Assembly (NCBI RefSeq): GCF_014697375.1 | Contig: NZ_JACJRS010000042.1 | Location: 1-48,961, forward strand | Length of the DNA stretch: 48,961 bases | Source of the DNA: Phormidium sp. FACHB-1136 | GTDB lineage: Bacteria > Cyanobacteriota > Cyanobacteriia > Phormidesmidales > Phormidesmidaceae | Direction of reading: 5' to 3' | Shown here: piece by piece, positions 9,124 to 17,907 of the stretch | How positions within the stretch are numbered: the stretch's first letter is position 1 | How the letters are laid out: the number at the start of each line of letters is the position of its first letter | Notes under the pieces: generated by a model | Told to the model about the DNA's origin: nothing | Database searches by the model: none | The model's input: the letters and a program-made list of their open reading frames with translations, nothing else | Position numbers and translations under genes: made by a program

Positions 9124-9421
9124 CCTTATCGCCCAACTGCGTCATACCCCAGTCTGTCTGCCCCTTTGAGTCTGCCTACCGCCCAGAAAAATCGGCCAGG
9201 GAGGCGACCCGATAGGACTGGCCTTACTGTAGTTTAAGTTTTATAAAAAGAATCTCTATCTTCTGGGTGATTAGCGAACGCCTGAGCGGGGCTTTGAAAT
9301 CCGGAGAAGACGCCTCGGGCCAGATTTTAGGGATAACGGCGCACCCGCTGATTCAATGGCACGATGAAGAAACGGCTACCGAAGCCTGAAACTCGACCCA
9401 GAAAACGAAGGACAACAACGA

Positions 9422-10087
9422 ATGGCTAGGCTGCGTCAGGTGTTATTGGGAATTTGCTTGCTAGGCATCATGGTGTGGACGTGGGACGCCCTGCCCTACT
9501 ATGCCACGGCGGATTCCCTCTCCAATCCATCCCCCTCCCCACCCAACTCAGTTTCCGAGCCAACCCTAGTCACCGCCACCTTTGCCGGGGGCTGCTTTTG
9601 GTGCCTGGAAAAGCCCTTTGATGTTCTAGATGGCGTCGTATCCACCACCTCTGGCTACACCGGGGGCACCGTCGAAAACCCCAGCTACGATCAGGTTTCC
9701 GCTGGGGGAACGGGCCATGTGGAGGCGGTGCAGGTCACCTACGATCCGGCCCAAATTGGTTACGATGACCTGCTGTCGGTATTCTGGCAAAATGTGGATC
9801 CCCTGGATAACCGAGGCCAATTTTGCGACAAGGGTAGTCAGTATCAAGCCAAAATTTTTGTGCAAACCGATCAGGAGCGCCAGCTTGCCGAGGACTCTAA
9901 ACAGACCCTTGCCAATCGCTTCAATCAACCAATTGCCACCGCCATCGAGCCCGCCCAAGCGTTCTATGCCGCTGAGGATTACCACCAGGACTACTACCTC
10001 AAACATCCCGTTCGCTATAACTTTTACCGCACCGCCTGTGGTCGGGATAAGCGTCTGGCCGAAGTGTGGGGATCCACCTCTCACTAG
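9422..10087 (+). CDS. msrA: Peptide-methionine (S)-S-oxide reductase, membrane-anchored or exported
   Basis: MsrA reduces methionine-S-sulfoxide in oxidised proteins. The catalytic motif GGCFWC is at residues 56-61, with the nucleophile Cys58. The family signatures GYTGG, GHVEAVQVTYDP and the late AEDYHQDYYLKHP are all present. Unusually for a cytosolic MsrA, about 50 residues precede the domain. They include a hydrophobic stretch (LLGICLLGIMVWTW, about 8-21) and a Ser/Pro-rich spacer, which implies an uncleaved membrane anchor or signal peptide and action in the periplasm or thylakoid lumen. A further cysteine in the GQFCDKGSQY segment and one near the C-terminus may resolve the disulfide. 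The 298 bases upstream hold only an AT-rich, promoter-like patch around 9232-9252. Confidence 0.93.
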   Translation: MARLRQVLLGICLLGIMVWTWDALPYYATADSLSNPSPSPPNSVSEPTLVTATFAGGCFWCLEKPFDVLDGVVSTTSGYTGGTVENPSYDQVSAGGTGHVEAVQVTYDPAQIGYDDLLSVFWQNVDPLDNRGQFCDKGSQYQAKIFVQTDQERQLAEDSKQTLANRFNQPIATAIEPAQAFYAAEDYHQDYYLKHPVRYNFYRTACGRDKRLAEVWGSTSH

Positions 10088-10236
10088 GATCAGTCGTTAA
10101 GAACAGTAACCTTTTTCGGCTGAATAGGGGGCAAAAGGGAAGTTTTCCTGAAGAAGTCTCGGCGTCAAAAAAAATGCTCGTTTACTAGGGGTAGCTACTG
10201 AGCCGCCCTAGTAGTTCGTTGCCGTCAGGGGCACCC

Positions 10237-12411
10237 ATGAGCACAACGAATTTGCCCACCCTACCCGACCGCGTCTTTGCCGAAGCCGTGGTACGTTCCG
10301 CCAGTGGTGCGTCTTTGCTAGATAGCCCAGAAGCCGTCACCAGCGAAACCGTGGATCAATTTTTGGCCAGTGCCGATACGGTGCAAGCCGCCGCCCAAGA
10401 ACTGCGCTCCGCCGGGTTTGACGTTATCGACATCGGCAGTATCTCTATCACCGTGGCGGCTTCCCCAGCGGTGTATGAACGTGCCCTTTCCACTCATCTC
10501 CAGGCGGTGGATCGGCCTGTCATCAAAGAGCTACAACAAACCGCCACCGCCACCTTCATCAGCGCTGCCGATGCTAAACCCTTCGGCGAAGTGGATGTCT
10601 CCCGCACCCCCTTCAGCCAACTGCTGGATGGGGTAGCCCTTAGCGAACCGCTTTACTATTTTGGGTGCGATACGCCCTCACCCACCCCACCCCAAACCGG
10701 GCAAGACTACCTGACGGTGCCCGATGGCGTAGCGGAAGGTCTCAATGCCCTTGCGGCCCATCGGAAAGGCATTACGGGCAAGGGCGTGAAGGTAGTAATG
10801 GTGGATAGCGGCTGGTATGCCCACCCCTACTTTGCCAAGCACAACTACAACGTTAAGGTCGTCCTCGCCCCCGGTTCCACCAACAGCGCCACCGACGGAC
10901 TGGGCCACGGCACCGGAGAATCTGCCAACCTACTGGCTATCGCCCCCGATATCGAACTCACCATGGTAAAGGCCGATGTGGCGATTTCTGGCGCATCCAA
11001 GCACGTCAATGCCGTTAGCGCCCTTCGCAAAGCCATCGAACTGCGGCCCGATATCATCTCCTGTAGCTGGGGTTCCGACCAACGGCGACGCATCATTTCC
11101 CCCTACAACCGCGTCATGGGGGCGGTGATTGCCGATGCGGTGCGGCGGGGCATTACCGTGGTGTTTTCGGCAGGCAATGGCCAATACGGCTTCCCCGGCC
11201 AACACCCCGATGTGATCTCGGCGGGCGGCGTCTATCGCTACATCAGCGGCCCCCTCAAGGGCACCCTAGAGGCCAGCAACTACGCCAGCAGTTTTGTCAG
11301 CCCCATGTACCCCAAACGCAACGTCCCGGATGGGTGCGGATTGGTGGGCAAACTGCCCTACGGCAGCTACCTCATGCTGCCCATCCCTCCGGGCTGCGAA
11401 ATCGACCAACGCCTCTCTGCCCTCAACGATGGCACCAAACCCGTCGATGGCTGGGCCGCCTTCAGTGGCACCTCCGCCGCTGCGCCCCAAATCGCCGGAG
11501 TATGCGCCCTACTGAAGCAACTCAACCGCGATCTTTCCCCCGCCCAAATTAAAGCTATCCTCAAAACCACCGCTATCGATGTTTCCGATGGCTACAGCAA
11601 CCCCTCCAGCAGTGGAGCCGCCGCTAGGGCAGGCCCGGATTTGGCCACGGGCTATGGGCTGGTGGATGTGGAGAAAGCGATTGCCGCTGCACCTAAAGCC
11701 CCCGAAGATGCCTGCTGTGAACCCTGCGCGTCTCAGTCAAATTTTCAATCAGAAGCCAAAAGCTTACCCTCATTACCTACCCGGAGCACCACCATGAGCA
11801 GCGAATTTCCTCAACTTCAGAAGCATTTGGAGACTATTGCATGGGAACTCGATAAAAGACTTCATGAACTAGTAGAAAAACACAAGCTAGAAGACATTGA
11901 GATATCCATTAATTCAAATAGCTTTTCAAAGCGATCAGCAGCATCAAGGTCAGCTTATTACTTAAGAGAAAATCTTGACATTTGTTGGAGTTTATCCTCG
12001 AACAAAATCGAGGATCCAAGTCTTCTTGAGGAAGAGCACATATTTGCTGCCAAAGGATTGATAAAGCTTGGCAAGTACCGAGAAACTGCCATCAACTTCC
12101 TGACCAATGTTTTAATTATTAAGCTTGACGAAGAAACTGAAGCCAATCTCTCAAGCACAGATGCTAAAAAGAAGAAAGATGCTGAGGCCAAGAAGAAGAA
12201 ATTATATGATATTAGAAAACTAGCCTTTGAAGCAATTTCAGAATGCAATACTGAAATAACAGCCTTTCAAAGAAGATCGCCCAAAGAATATGAGATTTCT
12301 AGTCAAGACATCAGCGTCCTGTCGGATTGTGTTGTCACTTATGATGATGGTGAAACTAGATGTGTAAAATGTGCTGGCGATGAGAAGCCAAAATGCTACA
12401 GGATAAGTTAA
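10237..12411 (+). CDS. S8 (subtilisin-like) serine peptidase with unrecognised AT-rich C-terminal extension
   Basis: This 724-residue protein has a complete subtilisin triad: Asp190 (VVMVDSGW), His224 (GLGHGTGES), oxyanion Asn314 (SAGNGQ) and Ser413 (FSGTSAAAP). Residues 1-130 look like a propeptide domain. There is no obvious signal peptide, so it may act inside the cell. The peptidase ends near residue 490. After a Cys-rich linker (DACCEPCASQ) comes a helical, lysine-rich segment from about residue 520 to the end, with a final cluster of cysteines. This last part has much lower GC than the rest and was not recognised. ATG 10237 is preferred over TTG 10219. An internal ATG at 11794 could start a separate product. 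It converges on an nSTAND gene. Confidence 0.87.
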   Translation: MSTTNLPTLPDRVFAEAVVRSASGASLLDSPEAVTSETVDQFLASADTVQAAAQELRSAGFDVIDIGSISITVAASPAVYERALSTHLQAVDRPVIKELQQTATATFISAADAKPFGEVDVSRTPFSQLLDGVALSEPLYYFGCDTPSPTPPQTGQDYLTVPDGVAEGLNALAAHRKGITGKGVKVVMVDSGWYAHPYFAKHNYNVKVVLAPGSTNSATDGLGHGTGESANLLAIAPDIELTMVKADVAISGASKHVNAVSALRKAIELRPDIISCSWGSDQRRRIISPYNRVMGAVIADAVRRGITVVFSAGNGQYGFPGQHPDVISAGGVYRYISGPLKGTLEASNYASSFVSPMYPKRNVPDGCGLVGKLPYGSYLMLPIPPGCEIDQRLSALNDGTKPVDGWAAFSGTSAAAPQIAGVCALLKQLNRDLSPAQIKAILKTTAIDVSDGYSNPSSSGAAARAGPDLATGYGLVDVEKAIAAAPKAPEDACCEPCASQSNFQSEAKSLPSLPTRSTTMSSEFPQLQKHLETIAWELDKRLHELVEKHKLEDIEISINSNSFSKRSAASRSAYYLRENLDICWSLSSNKIEDPSLLEEEHIFAAKGLIKLGKYRETAINFLTNVLIIKLDEETEANLSSTDAKKKKDAEAKKKKLYDIRKLAFEAISECNTEITAFQRRSPKEYEISSQDISVLSDCVVTYDDGETRCVKCAGDEKPKCYRIS

Positions 12412-12750
12412 ATCCGCGCAAGTTTATGATCCCTTCTGCAATCTTTATACGATATAATAGTTAGCCTATAGCGGTTCCTGATCGAATGAAGTACAGGAGG
12501 ATCCTTGCTGGATAAGGGTTACAGGTCTCTGTACGTACCTCATGCCACCGAGAACCGCTATATTAAGTCGTGAGTAAATATTGCAGGATTATGAATCTGT
12601 TTTTTTCAACTGCGCTCCAGATGAAGATAAGTCACTAGATTTGTCTTTTCCTGGAGATACTTATTAAATCCTAATGGTTTTGATTCAAGGATCTTAAAGT
12701 CGATAGAAGTCGATTCAGAAAAGACCATTAAGTTGATAATCACAATTAAA
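12412..12750. other. AT-rich convergent intergenic region with a MITE-like element
   Basis: This spacer between the S8 peptidase and nSTAND genes is clearly richer in A/T than the flanking gene bodies. Its only recognisable structure is the 96-bp element at 12467-12562. No terminator with a T tract and no RNA gene was found. Confidence 0.6.
12467..12562. mobile_element. 96-bp MITE-like element with 11-bp terminal inverted repeats
   Basis: TATAGCGGTTC at 12467-12477 is matched by its exact reverse complement GAACCGCTATA at 12552-12562. The outer TA at each end fits the TA target preference of IS630/Tc1-mariner elements. There is no coding capacity. Inner complementary stretches (GTACAG and CTGTAC) would extend the foldback. 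It lies between convergent genes, a common tolerated site. Confidence 0.65.
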
Positions 12751-14958
12751 TTATTTGCAATTTCTATCTGAATCAAGACCCAGCTCGGTTGGCAGCTTAG
12801 TTCTACAAAGAAAAGCCTGATCAAATTGTCCAGATGTTAGGCCTTGTGCATTTTTAAAGTCAGTATTATGCAAGTAAGCATTTTGAAATTCAGCATCTTC
12901 AAGTAGTGCAAAATTGAATTTTGCATTTTCAAGATTTGATCCTTGGAATTTCGCTCCAACTAAAAAAGCTCCCTCAAAATTTGCTGAGCTTAACACTGAA
13001 TCTCTAAAATCAGCCTCCCAAAGGATTAAGTCGCTGAAATCAAAACTTACCAGCTCTTCTCGACAAAAATTGCCCTTTTCCAAATTATTTACATCCTTCA
13101 TCAGGATTTTATATCTTATAAGAAAGGCAATTTGCGAGTCTTGTTCACATTCTGTCTTGTTGATTAATGCTTGAGCATGATTCAATATAAGCATGTGAAG
13201 TATAGTTAGGGTGCCTATAAATGGAATGATCAAAAAGATAAGAACAGTTTTGATTGTTTTTATATGTTTATTTTTCCGACTTGATTCTATAAGATCTGAA
13301 GATGTTTTTGATAAATGAATCCCACAATTGGCATGATTTAGATTGAAGAATTCTTTAGCATCACGCAGAGCTTTACCCTGTAATAAGTAATCATTGCATC
13401 GTTGATGGCTCTCCCATTCCTGGGCAGCTTGTTCAATTTTGTCGCGTTTGCGGAGGAGTTCCCATTGATCGGCCAGCCAATCTCGCAATTCAGTCCAATT
13501 GTGGATCAGAGCTTCATGGGCCACTTCTACCATTTCGATTTGTTCTTCGTTGGCGAAGGTAATTAAAATCCACACTCCAGGGCGAGTGAACTGGTTGATG
13601 ATGCCTTTAACTTGGGTAGCATTTTGGTCTTTGGTGACAAGTTCCGAAAGCGGAACTCGGCGGCGGGTGGCGGTTTTGTCGTCGTTGACTTTGATCAGGC
13701 GCAGGAAAATAGAACGGGCAATTTTTTGGTCGGCCTCAGAGAGATTTTCGTAGATTTTTTTGGCTTCGTTGGCCAGGGCACCGCCGATGCCACCGACGCG
13801 ATTAAAGGTTTCGATGGGTTCGATGCCTTGGCGCATTTCTTCCCACATTTGGGTCAGCAAAAATTGCAGCAGGGGCAAGGCTCCCTCTTGGCCCATGGCA
13901 TCTTTGACCAGGATTTGCACCAGGGGTTTATTGAGGAGCAGATTGACGCGATCTCGGGTGGGACGGTCGAGCTTGGCGAGGGCGAGTTTGGCGGGTTGAA
14001 TAATGGCTTGCTCCAGTTCCTCCGGCTGCATCACCGGAACGAGGCGACCGGGATCGGCAAAGAGTTGGTTAAAGCGGGGGTGCTGCTGGGTGGCGCTCAA
14101 AAAGTCGCTGCGCATGGTGAGGATGACGGCCACGCGCTGGCTGGGGTCGCTGGTGGCTCCGCGCAGGTTGCAGATAAAGGCGTGGCGTTCCTGGGGGTCT
14201 TCGCAGAGGGTGTAGATTTCCTCGAATTGGTCTACGAGGAGGATGAGGTAGGCTTTGGGGTCGTTTTCGAGTAGTCGGTCGGTGATGAAGCGTAGGCCAT
14301 CGAAGGCTTGTTTGCTGTCGGAGCGCAGCAGTTCGTCCTGAAATTCGCGGATTTTGGCAATGGAAAGATCGTCGGGATTGGCGAGGCGGGCGAGGGCGGT
14401 GGCCAACACTTCCAGGGGATGGTTGCCCGGTTTGAGGGTGAGGATGCGGGGGCTGTCTTTGCCGGGGAGGGGCCGTTTGCGCAGGGCGGGAATGAGTCCG
14501 GCTCTGGCCAGGGAGGATTTGCCGGAGCCGGAGGGGCCATAGATGGGCAAAATCCGAATGGTGTGCGGGTCGGTGTAGAGGTGTTCAAAGCGCTGAAGCA
14601 GGTCTTCGACTAGGCGATCTCGGCCAAAGAAGCGGTCTTGGTCGTCTTCCTCAAAGGCGCGGAGCCCTTGGTAGGGGTTTGGCCCCAGTTCGAGGGGGGT
14701 GGGGTCGGCGGGGTCTGGGAGCGGCGGCGGTTCGGGCAGGGTATCGAGGTCGTCTAGCAGGGGCGGAATGCTGTCAATTCCTGGGCCTGTGGGGCTTTCG
14801 ACCCATTCCAACAGCGCCATCACCCGGCTGGCCTGGGGGGCGCTGGGGCCAGGGACTAGCCCCGATGGCGGCTTGATGGCAAAGAGCAGCTTCTCAAAGT
14901 CAGGGGCGGCCAGACGGTTGAGGGCATTGACCAACTGAAGACGATTAAGACCAGCCAT
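12751..14958 (-). CDS. nSTAND-type NTPase with effector-associated N-terminus, membrane segment and pentapeptide repeats
   Basis: This 735-residue protein has a small helical N-terminal domain (about 1-70) resembling effector-associated or death-like adaptor domains. A proline-rich linker follows, then the nSTAND module opened by PYQGLRAFEEDDQDRFFGRD. Walker A is GPSGSGKSS (141-149) and Walker B is LILLVDQFEEIYTL (about 240). The helical tail WTELRDWLADQWELLRKRD is typical of these cyanobacterial proteins. A strong membrane helix (IKTVLIFLIIPFIGTLTILH, near residue 566) and pentapeptide repeats of the A(N/D)F type (FEGAFLVGAKFQGSNLENAK) end the protein. GC falls sharply in this tail. STAND proteins act as signal-triggered switches, often in defence. 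It is convergent with the S8 peptidase gene. Confidence 0.85.
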   Translation of the reverse strand: MAGLNRLQLVNALNRLAAPDFEKLLFAIKPPSGLVPGPSAPQASRVMALLEWVESPTGPGIDSIPPLLDDLDTLPEPPPLPDPADPTPLELGPNPYQGLRAFEEDDQDRFFGRDRLVEDLLQRFEHLYTDPHTIRILPIYGPSGSGKSSLARAGLIPALRKRPLPGKDSPRILTLKPGNHPLEVLATALARLANPDDLSIAKIREFQDELLRSDSKQAFDGLRFITDRLLENDPKAYLILLVDQFEEIYTLCEDPQERHAFICNLRGATSDPSQRVAVILTMRSDFLSATQQHPRFNQLFADPGRLVPVMQPEELEQAIIQPAKLALAKLDRPTRDRVNLLLNKPLVQILVKDAMGQEGALPLLQFLLTQMWEEMRQGIEPIETFNRVGGIGGALANEAKKIYENLSEADQKIARSIFLRLIKVNDDKTATRRRVPLSELVTKDQNATQVKGIINQFTRPGVWILITFANEEQIEMVEVAHEALIHNWTELRDWLADQWELLRKRDKIEQAAQEWESHQRCNDYLLQGKALRDAKEFFNLNHANCGIHLSKTSSDLIESSRKNKHIKTIKTVLIFLIIPFIGTLTILHMLILNHAQALINKTECEQDSQIAFLIRYKILMKDVNNLEKGNFCREELVSFDFSDLILWEADFRDSVLSSANFEGAFLVGAKFQGSNLENAKFNFALLEDAEFQNAYLHNTDFKNAQGLTSGQFDQAFLCRTKLPTELGLDSDRNCK

Positions 14959-15005
14959 GGCGGAGTACTACGGAATTTAGACGGGCTCGAATTGGGGACT
15001 ACGGC

Positions 15006-16313
15006 TTAGCTGGCCTGGAGTTTTTGGCGTAGGGCGTTTACGTCGGTCAGCAGATCGGCCTGGGTGATGCTGGTTTGTTCGCCGGATTGGAGCCACTTGA
15101 GTTGCACGGTGCCCTGGGCGGCTTCCTCGTCGCCGAGGATGAGACAGGCGGCGGCTCCACTGCGGTCGGCCCGTTTGAACTGTTTGCCAAAGGCGGAACC
15201 GCTGAGGTCGAGATCCACCGCTAGGCCATGGTTGCGTAGGGCTTGGGCCAGTTTGAGGGCGTTGGCCTCGGCAGCTTCCCCACGGGAGACCACGTAGAGG
15301 TCCGGGCTGGGGGCGGATACGGTTTGCAGTTGGGCCAGCAGCAGGGTCAGCCGCTCTAGGCCAATGGCCCAACCCACCGCCGGGGTCACAGGGCCACCCA
15401 GTTCTTGCACGAGGCCATCGTAGCGACCGCCGCCGCAAACGGTGGCCTGGGCACCGAGGTCGCTGGACTGGATTTCAAAGGCGGTGTGGGTGTAGTAATC
15501 CAAGCCGCGCACCAGGCGGGGATTCAGCACAAACTCGATGCCGAGGTCGCTGAGTTGGGCCAGTACTCGGTCAAAGTGGCGTTTGGAGGTATCGCCCAGA
15601 TAGTCCAAAATGCTGGGGGCATCGGCGGCGATGGCCTGGGTCTTTTCGTCCTTGCTGTCGAGGATGCGGAGGGGGTTGCGGCTAAGGCGATCCTGGGAAT
15701 CGGCGTCTAGGTCGGCCTTGAAGGGGGTGAGGTAGTTGACCAGGACTTCCCGATAGCGCTGGCGGTCGTCGCGGTCGCCGACGGAATTGAGGTTAAAGGT
15801 GAGATTTTTCAGGCCCAGGCGTTGCAGCAGGTCGGTGGCCAGCAGAATCACCTCCACATCGGCCCTGGGGTCGGCGCTGCCCAACACCTCCACGCCAATT
15901 TGGTGAAACTGCCGCTGGCGTCCCTTTTGGGGCCGTTCGTAGCGGAACATGGAGCCGCAATACCATAGCCGTTGCACGCCGCCCTGGGCCTGGAGGCTGT
16001 GCTGAATATAGGCCCGCACCACTCCAGCCGTACCTTCGGGGCGCAGGGTGCAGGATCGATCCCCCTTATCCACAAAGGTGTACATTTCCTTGCCCACCAC
16101 GTCGGTGGCTTCGCCGATGCCGCGCTCAAACAGGGCGGTTTGCTCGAAGGTGGGGGTGCGAATTTCTTGGTAAACGGCCCGCTGAAACAACTCCCGCGCC
16201 GTCGCCTCTACCCATTGCCAGGTATGGATGTCAGCCACCTTCAGACCTTGGCCCACCCGCTGGGGCTGGGGCAGAATGTCTTCCGTTCCGGGTAGGGATT
16301 GAATCGACTCCAT
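15006..16313 (-). CDS. hisS: Histidyl-tRNA synthetase
   Basis: This 435-residue class II synthetase charges tRNA-His. Class II motif 2 appears as [18 protein letters not shown], and the histidine-specific signatures as [16 protein letters not shown] and [14 protein letters not shown]. The anticodon-binding domain at the C-terminus reads [20 protein letters not shown] onward. The longest frame opens with a TTG at 16325, but the ATG at 16313 ([15 protein letters not shown]) matches the family start and is preferred. It is 47 bases downstream of the nSTAND start on the same strand and is upstream of nothing obvious. Length and motifs look complete. Confidence 0.97.
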   Translation of the reverse strand: MESIQSLPGTEDILPQPQRVGQGLKVADIHTWQWVEATARELFQRAVYQEIRTPTFEQTALFERGIGEATDVVGKEMYTFVDKGDRSCTLRPEGTAGVVRAYIQHSLQAQGGVQRLWYCGSMFRYERPQKGRQRQFHQIGVEVLGSADPRADVEVILLATDLLQRLGLKNLTFNLNSVGDRDDRQRYREVLVNYLTPFKADLDADSQDRLSRNPLRILDSKDEKTQAIAADAPSILDYLGDTSKRHFDRVLAQLSDLGIEFVLNPRLVRGLDYYTHTAFEIQSSDLGAQATVCGGGRYDGLVQELGGPVTPAVGWAIGLERLTLLLAQLQTVSAPSPDLYVVSRGEAAEANALKLAQALRNHGLAVDLDLSGSAFGKQFKRADRSGAAACLILGDEEAAQGTVQLKWLQSGEQTSITQADLLTDVNALRQKLQAS

Positions 16314-16433
16314 AGGGCAGCTCAAATCGGCATGGCAGAAGGATTATCATACCCCGTGGAATTCCGCTTTTGTCAGAGAAATCCTGGGAGCCATCCCCCT
16401 GAAGACAGCCTTGCCGCCAGCCCTGAAGCTATT

Positions 16434-16466
16434 CCACCAGCGACTAGGCTTTAGCGTCGCTGGTGG
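16434..16466 (-). terminator. 11-bp perfect hairpin at the end of the LuxR-type gene
   Basis: CCACCAGCGAC at 16434-16444 pairs exactly with GTCGCTGGTGG at 16456-16466, leaving an 11-nt loop. The right arm lies inside the last codons of the regulator gene and the left arm just beyond its stop. There is no T tract, so it may act as an mRNA 3'-end stabiliser more than as a classic terminator. Confidence 0.5.
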
Positions 16467-16731
16467 GCCATTCGGGCAGCACGCAGCAGTTCACCTCATC
16501 CACACACACCTTGCCCGACTGCAAGGCCCAGCGAAACAGTTCTACCCGGTTACCCGTGGCGGTTTTGGTGAGGATATTACTGATGTGGTTATCCACGGTG
16601 CGCTTGCTAATTTCTAGCTTTTCCGAGATTTCCTGGTTGGTTAGCCCAGCGGCCACCAGTTCCACGATTTGCAACTCTCGATCCGAAAGACTCGTCTGCC
16701 CAGCTACGGAAGATGCCTCGTCGCTTGCCAT
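16444..16731 (-). CDS. pedR: LuxR-type regulator, PedR-like
   Basis: This 95-residue stand-alone LuxR/GerE helix-turn-helix protein has no receiver domain. The DNA-binding core is LSDRELQIVELVAAGLTNQE and ISKRTVDNHISNILTKT. The C-terminal tail GKVCVDEVNCCVLPEW carries three cysteines. PedR of Synechocystis is a small regulator of this type that senses photosynthetic electron transport by thiol redox through a cysteine, and the tail here looks similar from memory. A redox role is therefore an inference. Upstream on its strand is a TATAGT (16778-16783, reverse) and an AGGAG about ten bases before the ATG. It is divergent from the DUF4168-like gene. Confidence 0.78.
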   Translation of the reverse strand: MASDEASSVAGQTSLSDRELQIVELVAAGLTNQEISEKLEISKRTVDNHISNILTKTATGNRVELFRWALQSGKVCVDEVNCCVLPEWPTSDAKA

Positions 16732-16910
16732 TGGCCCACGCTCCTAGGAATATGTATTTATGCTTACCTCTACTACCACTATACGCCGTTATCTTCGTCC
16801 TGTAGGGGGTGTAAAGGGGCAGGAATCCAGCCTTGGGCAGGGATGGGATCGCGGCAGACAGGGTTAGCGTTAGCCCAGAACCCGACAAGAGTAAGGACAA
16901 GGGCAAAGCC

Positions 16911-17330
16911 ATGGCCGTAATCAAACACTGGATTATCCTCTGGTTGGCGCTGCTAGTGGTCGGATTGGGGGTGGTGCCGCCGAGTTGGGCCGCAGGGGAA
17001 CCCGGAACCGTAGCCGTGGAGGCTAGTCCGTCTACCCCCACCAAAGCCCAGCCCGATGCCAGTGCGGTTCCTTCGGAGACGGTCAGCCGCTTTGTCAGTG
17101 CCTATTTAGAAGTGGTGAAGCTGATTGAATCGCGGGAGCCCAACCTCCAGAGCGCCGAAACCGAAACCGAATCCATCCAAATGCAGCAGGAAATTCAGGC
17201 CGAAGCGGTAACCCTCATTCAATCCCACGATTTGACCCTGCCAGCCTACTGGGAATTGCTGGGCTTGGCCAATAGCGACCCCGAATTTCGAGAACGGGTG
17301 CTAGCCCAGATGGAAGAAGCCAGCTTGTAG
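16911..17330 (+). CDS. Secreted DUF4168-like protein
   Basis: This protein of about 139 residues has a clear signal peptide: basic MAVIKHW, a hydrophobic core IILWLALLVVGLGVV and a likely cleavage after PPSWAA. The mature part is a Ser/Thr/Pro-rich spacer followed by a helical domain (VSRFVSAYLEVVKLIE, then LPAYWELLGLANSDPEFRER) that resembles the DUF4168 family of small exported proteins. That family has no established biochemical role. The frame is open from 16833, but the ATG at 16911 gives a proper signal peptide and is preferred. It is divergent from the LuxR-type gene and 94 bases ahead of the adenosine-specific kinase. Confidence 0.7.
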   Translation: MAVIKHWIILWLALLVVGLGVVPPSWAAGEPGTVAVEASPSTPTKAQPDASAVPSETVSRFVSAYLEVVKLIESREPNLQSAETETESIQMQQEIQAEAVTLIQSHDLTLPAYWELLGLANSDPEFRERVLAQMEEASL

Positions 17331-17424
17331 GTCTCAAGATTTCTCACATTTTTGACGCGGCTAGGGCCGCTTGGGGTATCTTGCAAAACAGGTTTAGGGC
17401 CAAGTTTTAGCGAAGGGATCATCC

Positions 17425-17907
17425 ATGGAATTGAAGACGGTAGCCGTGACCCTACCAGAGGGCAGCAACGTGATTTTGGGGCAAACTCACTTCATCAAAA
17501 CCATTGAAGACCTCTACGAAATTATGGTAGGCACCTCCACTCAGGTGAAGTTTGGCATTGCCTTCTGCGAAGCCTCCGGCCCCTGTTTAATCCGCACGGC
17601 GGGGAATGATGATGACCTGCTAGCAGCGGCGGTGCAAAATGCCCAGGCCATTGCCGCTGGTCACAGTTTTATCATTCTGATCCGGGATGCCTTTCCCATC
17701 AATTTCCTCAATGCCATTAAGCAATGCCCAGAGGTATGTCAAATCTACTGCGCCACGGCCAATCCGCTAGAGGTCGTCGTGGCAGAATCGGCCCAGGGTC
17801 GAGGCATTTTGGGCGTCATTGATGGTTTTTCTCCTAAAGGGGTGGAAGGGCCAGCGGAGATCCAGTCTCGGCAGGGTTTTCTGCGCCAGATTGGCTACAA
17901 ACTTTAG
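17425..17907 (+). CDS. Adenosine-specific kinase family protein
   Basis: This 160-residue compact protein belongs to the adenosine-specific kinase family (also called DUF355), known from archaea and cyanobacteria and named from a structure with bound nucleosides. The conserved pieces LGQTHFIKTIEDLYE, VKFGIAFCEASGPCLIRT, the small GND turn and the C-terminal GRGILGVIDGFSPKGVE are all here, and the length is usual. Its cellular role is not well defined. It is on the + strand after the DUF4168-like gene with its own upstream gap, so an operon is possible but not shown. The start is ATG 17425 and no alternative is needed. Confidence 0.85.
   Translation: MELKTVAVTLPEGSNVILGQTHFIKTIEDLYEIMVGTSTQVKFGIAFCEASGPCLIRTAGNDDDLLAAAVQNAQAIAAGHSFIILIRDAFPINFLNAIKQCPEVCQIYCATANPLEVVVAESAQGRGILGVIDGFSPKGVEGPAEIQSRQGFLRQIGYKL

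Noticed and set aside
12606-12824. AT-rich 72-codon minus-strand frame after the nSTAND gene
   Set aside because: It overlaps the nSTAND 3' end in another frame, has no ribosome site and low-complexity composition, so it is probably not translated.
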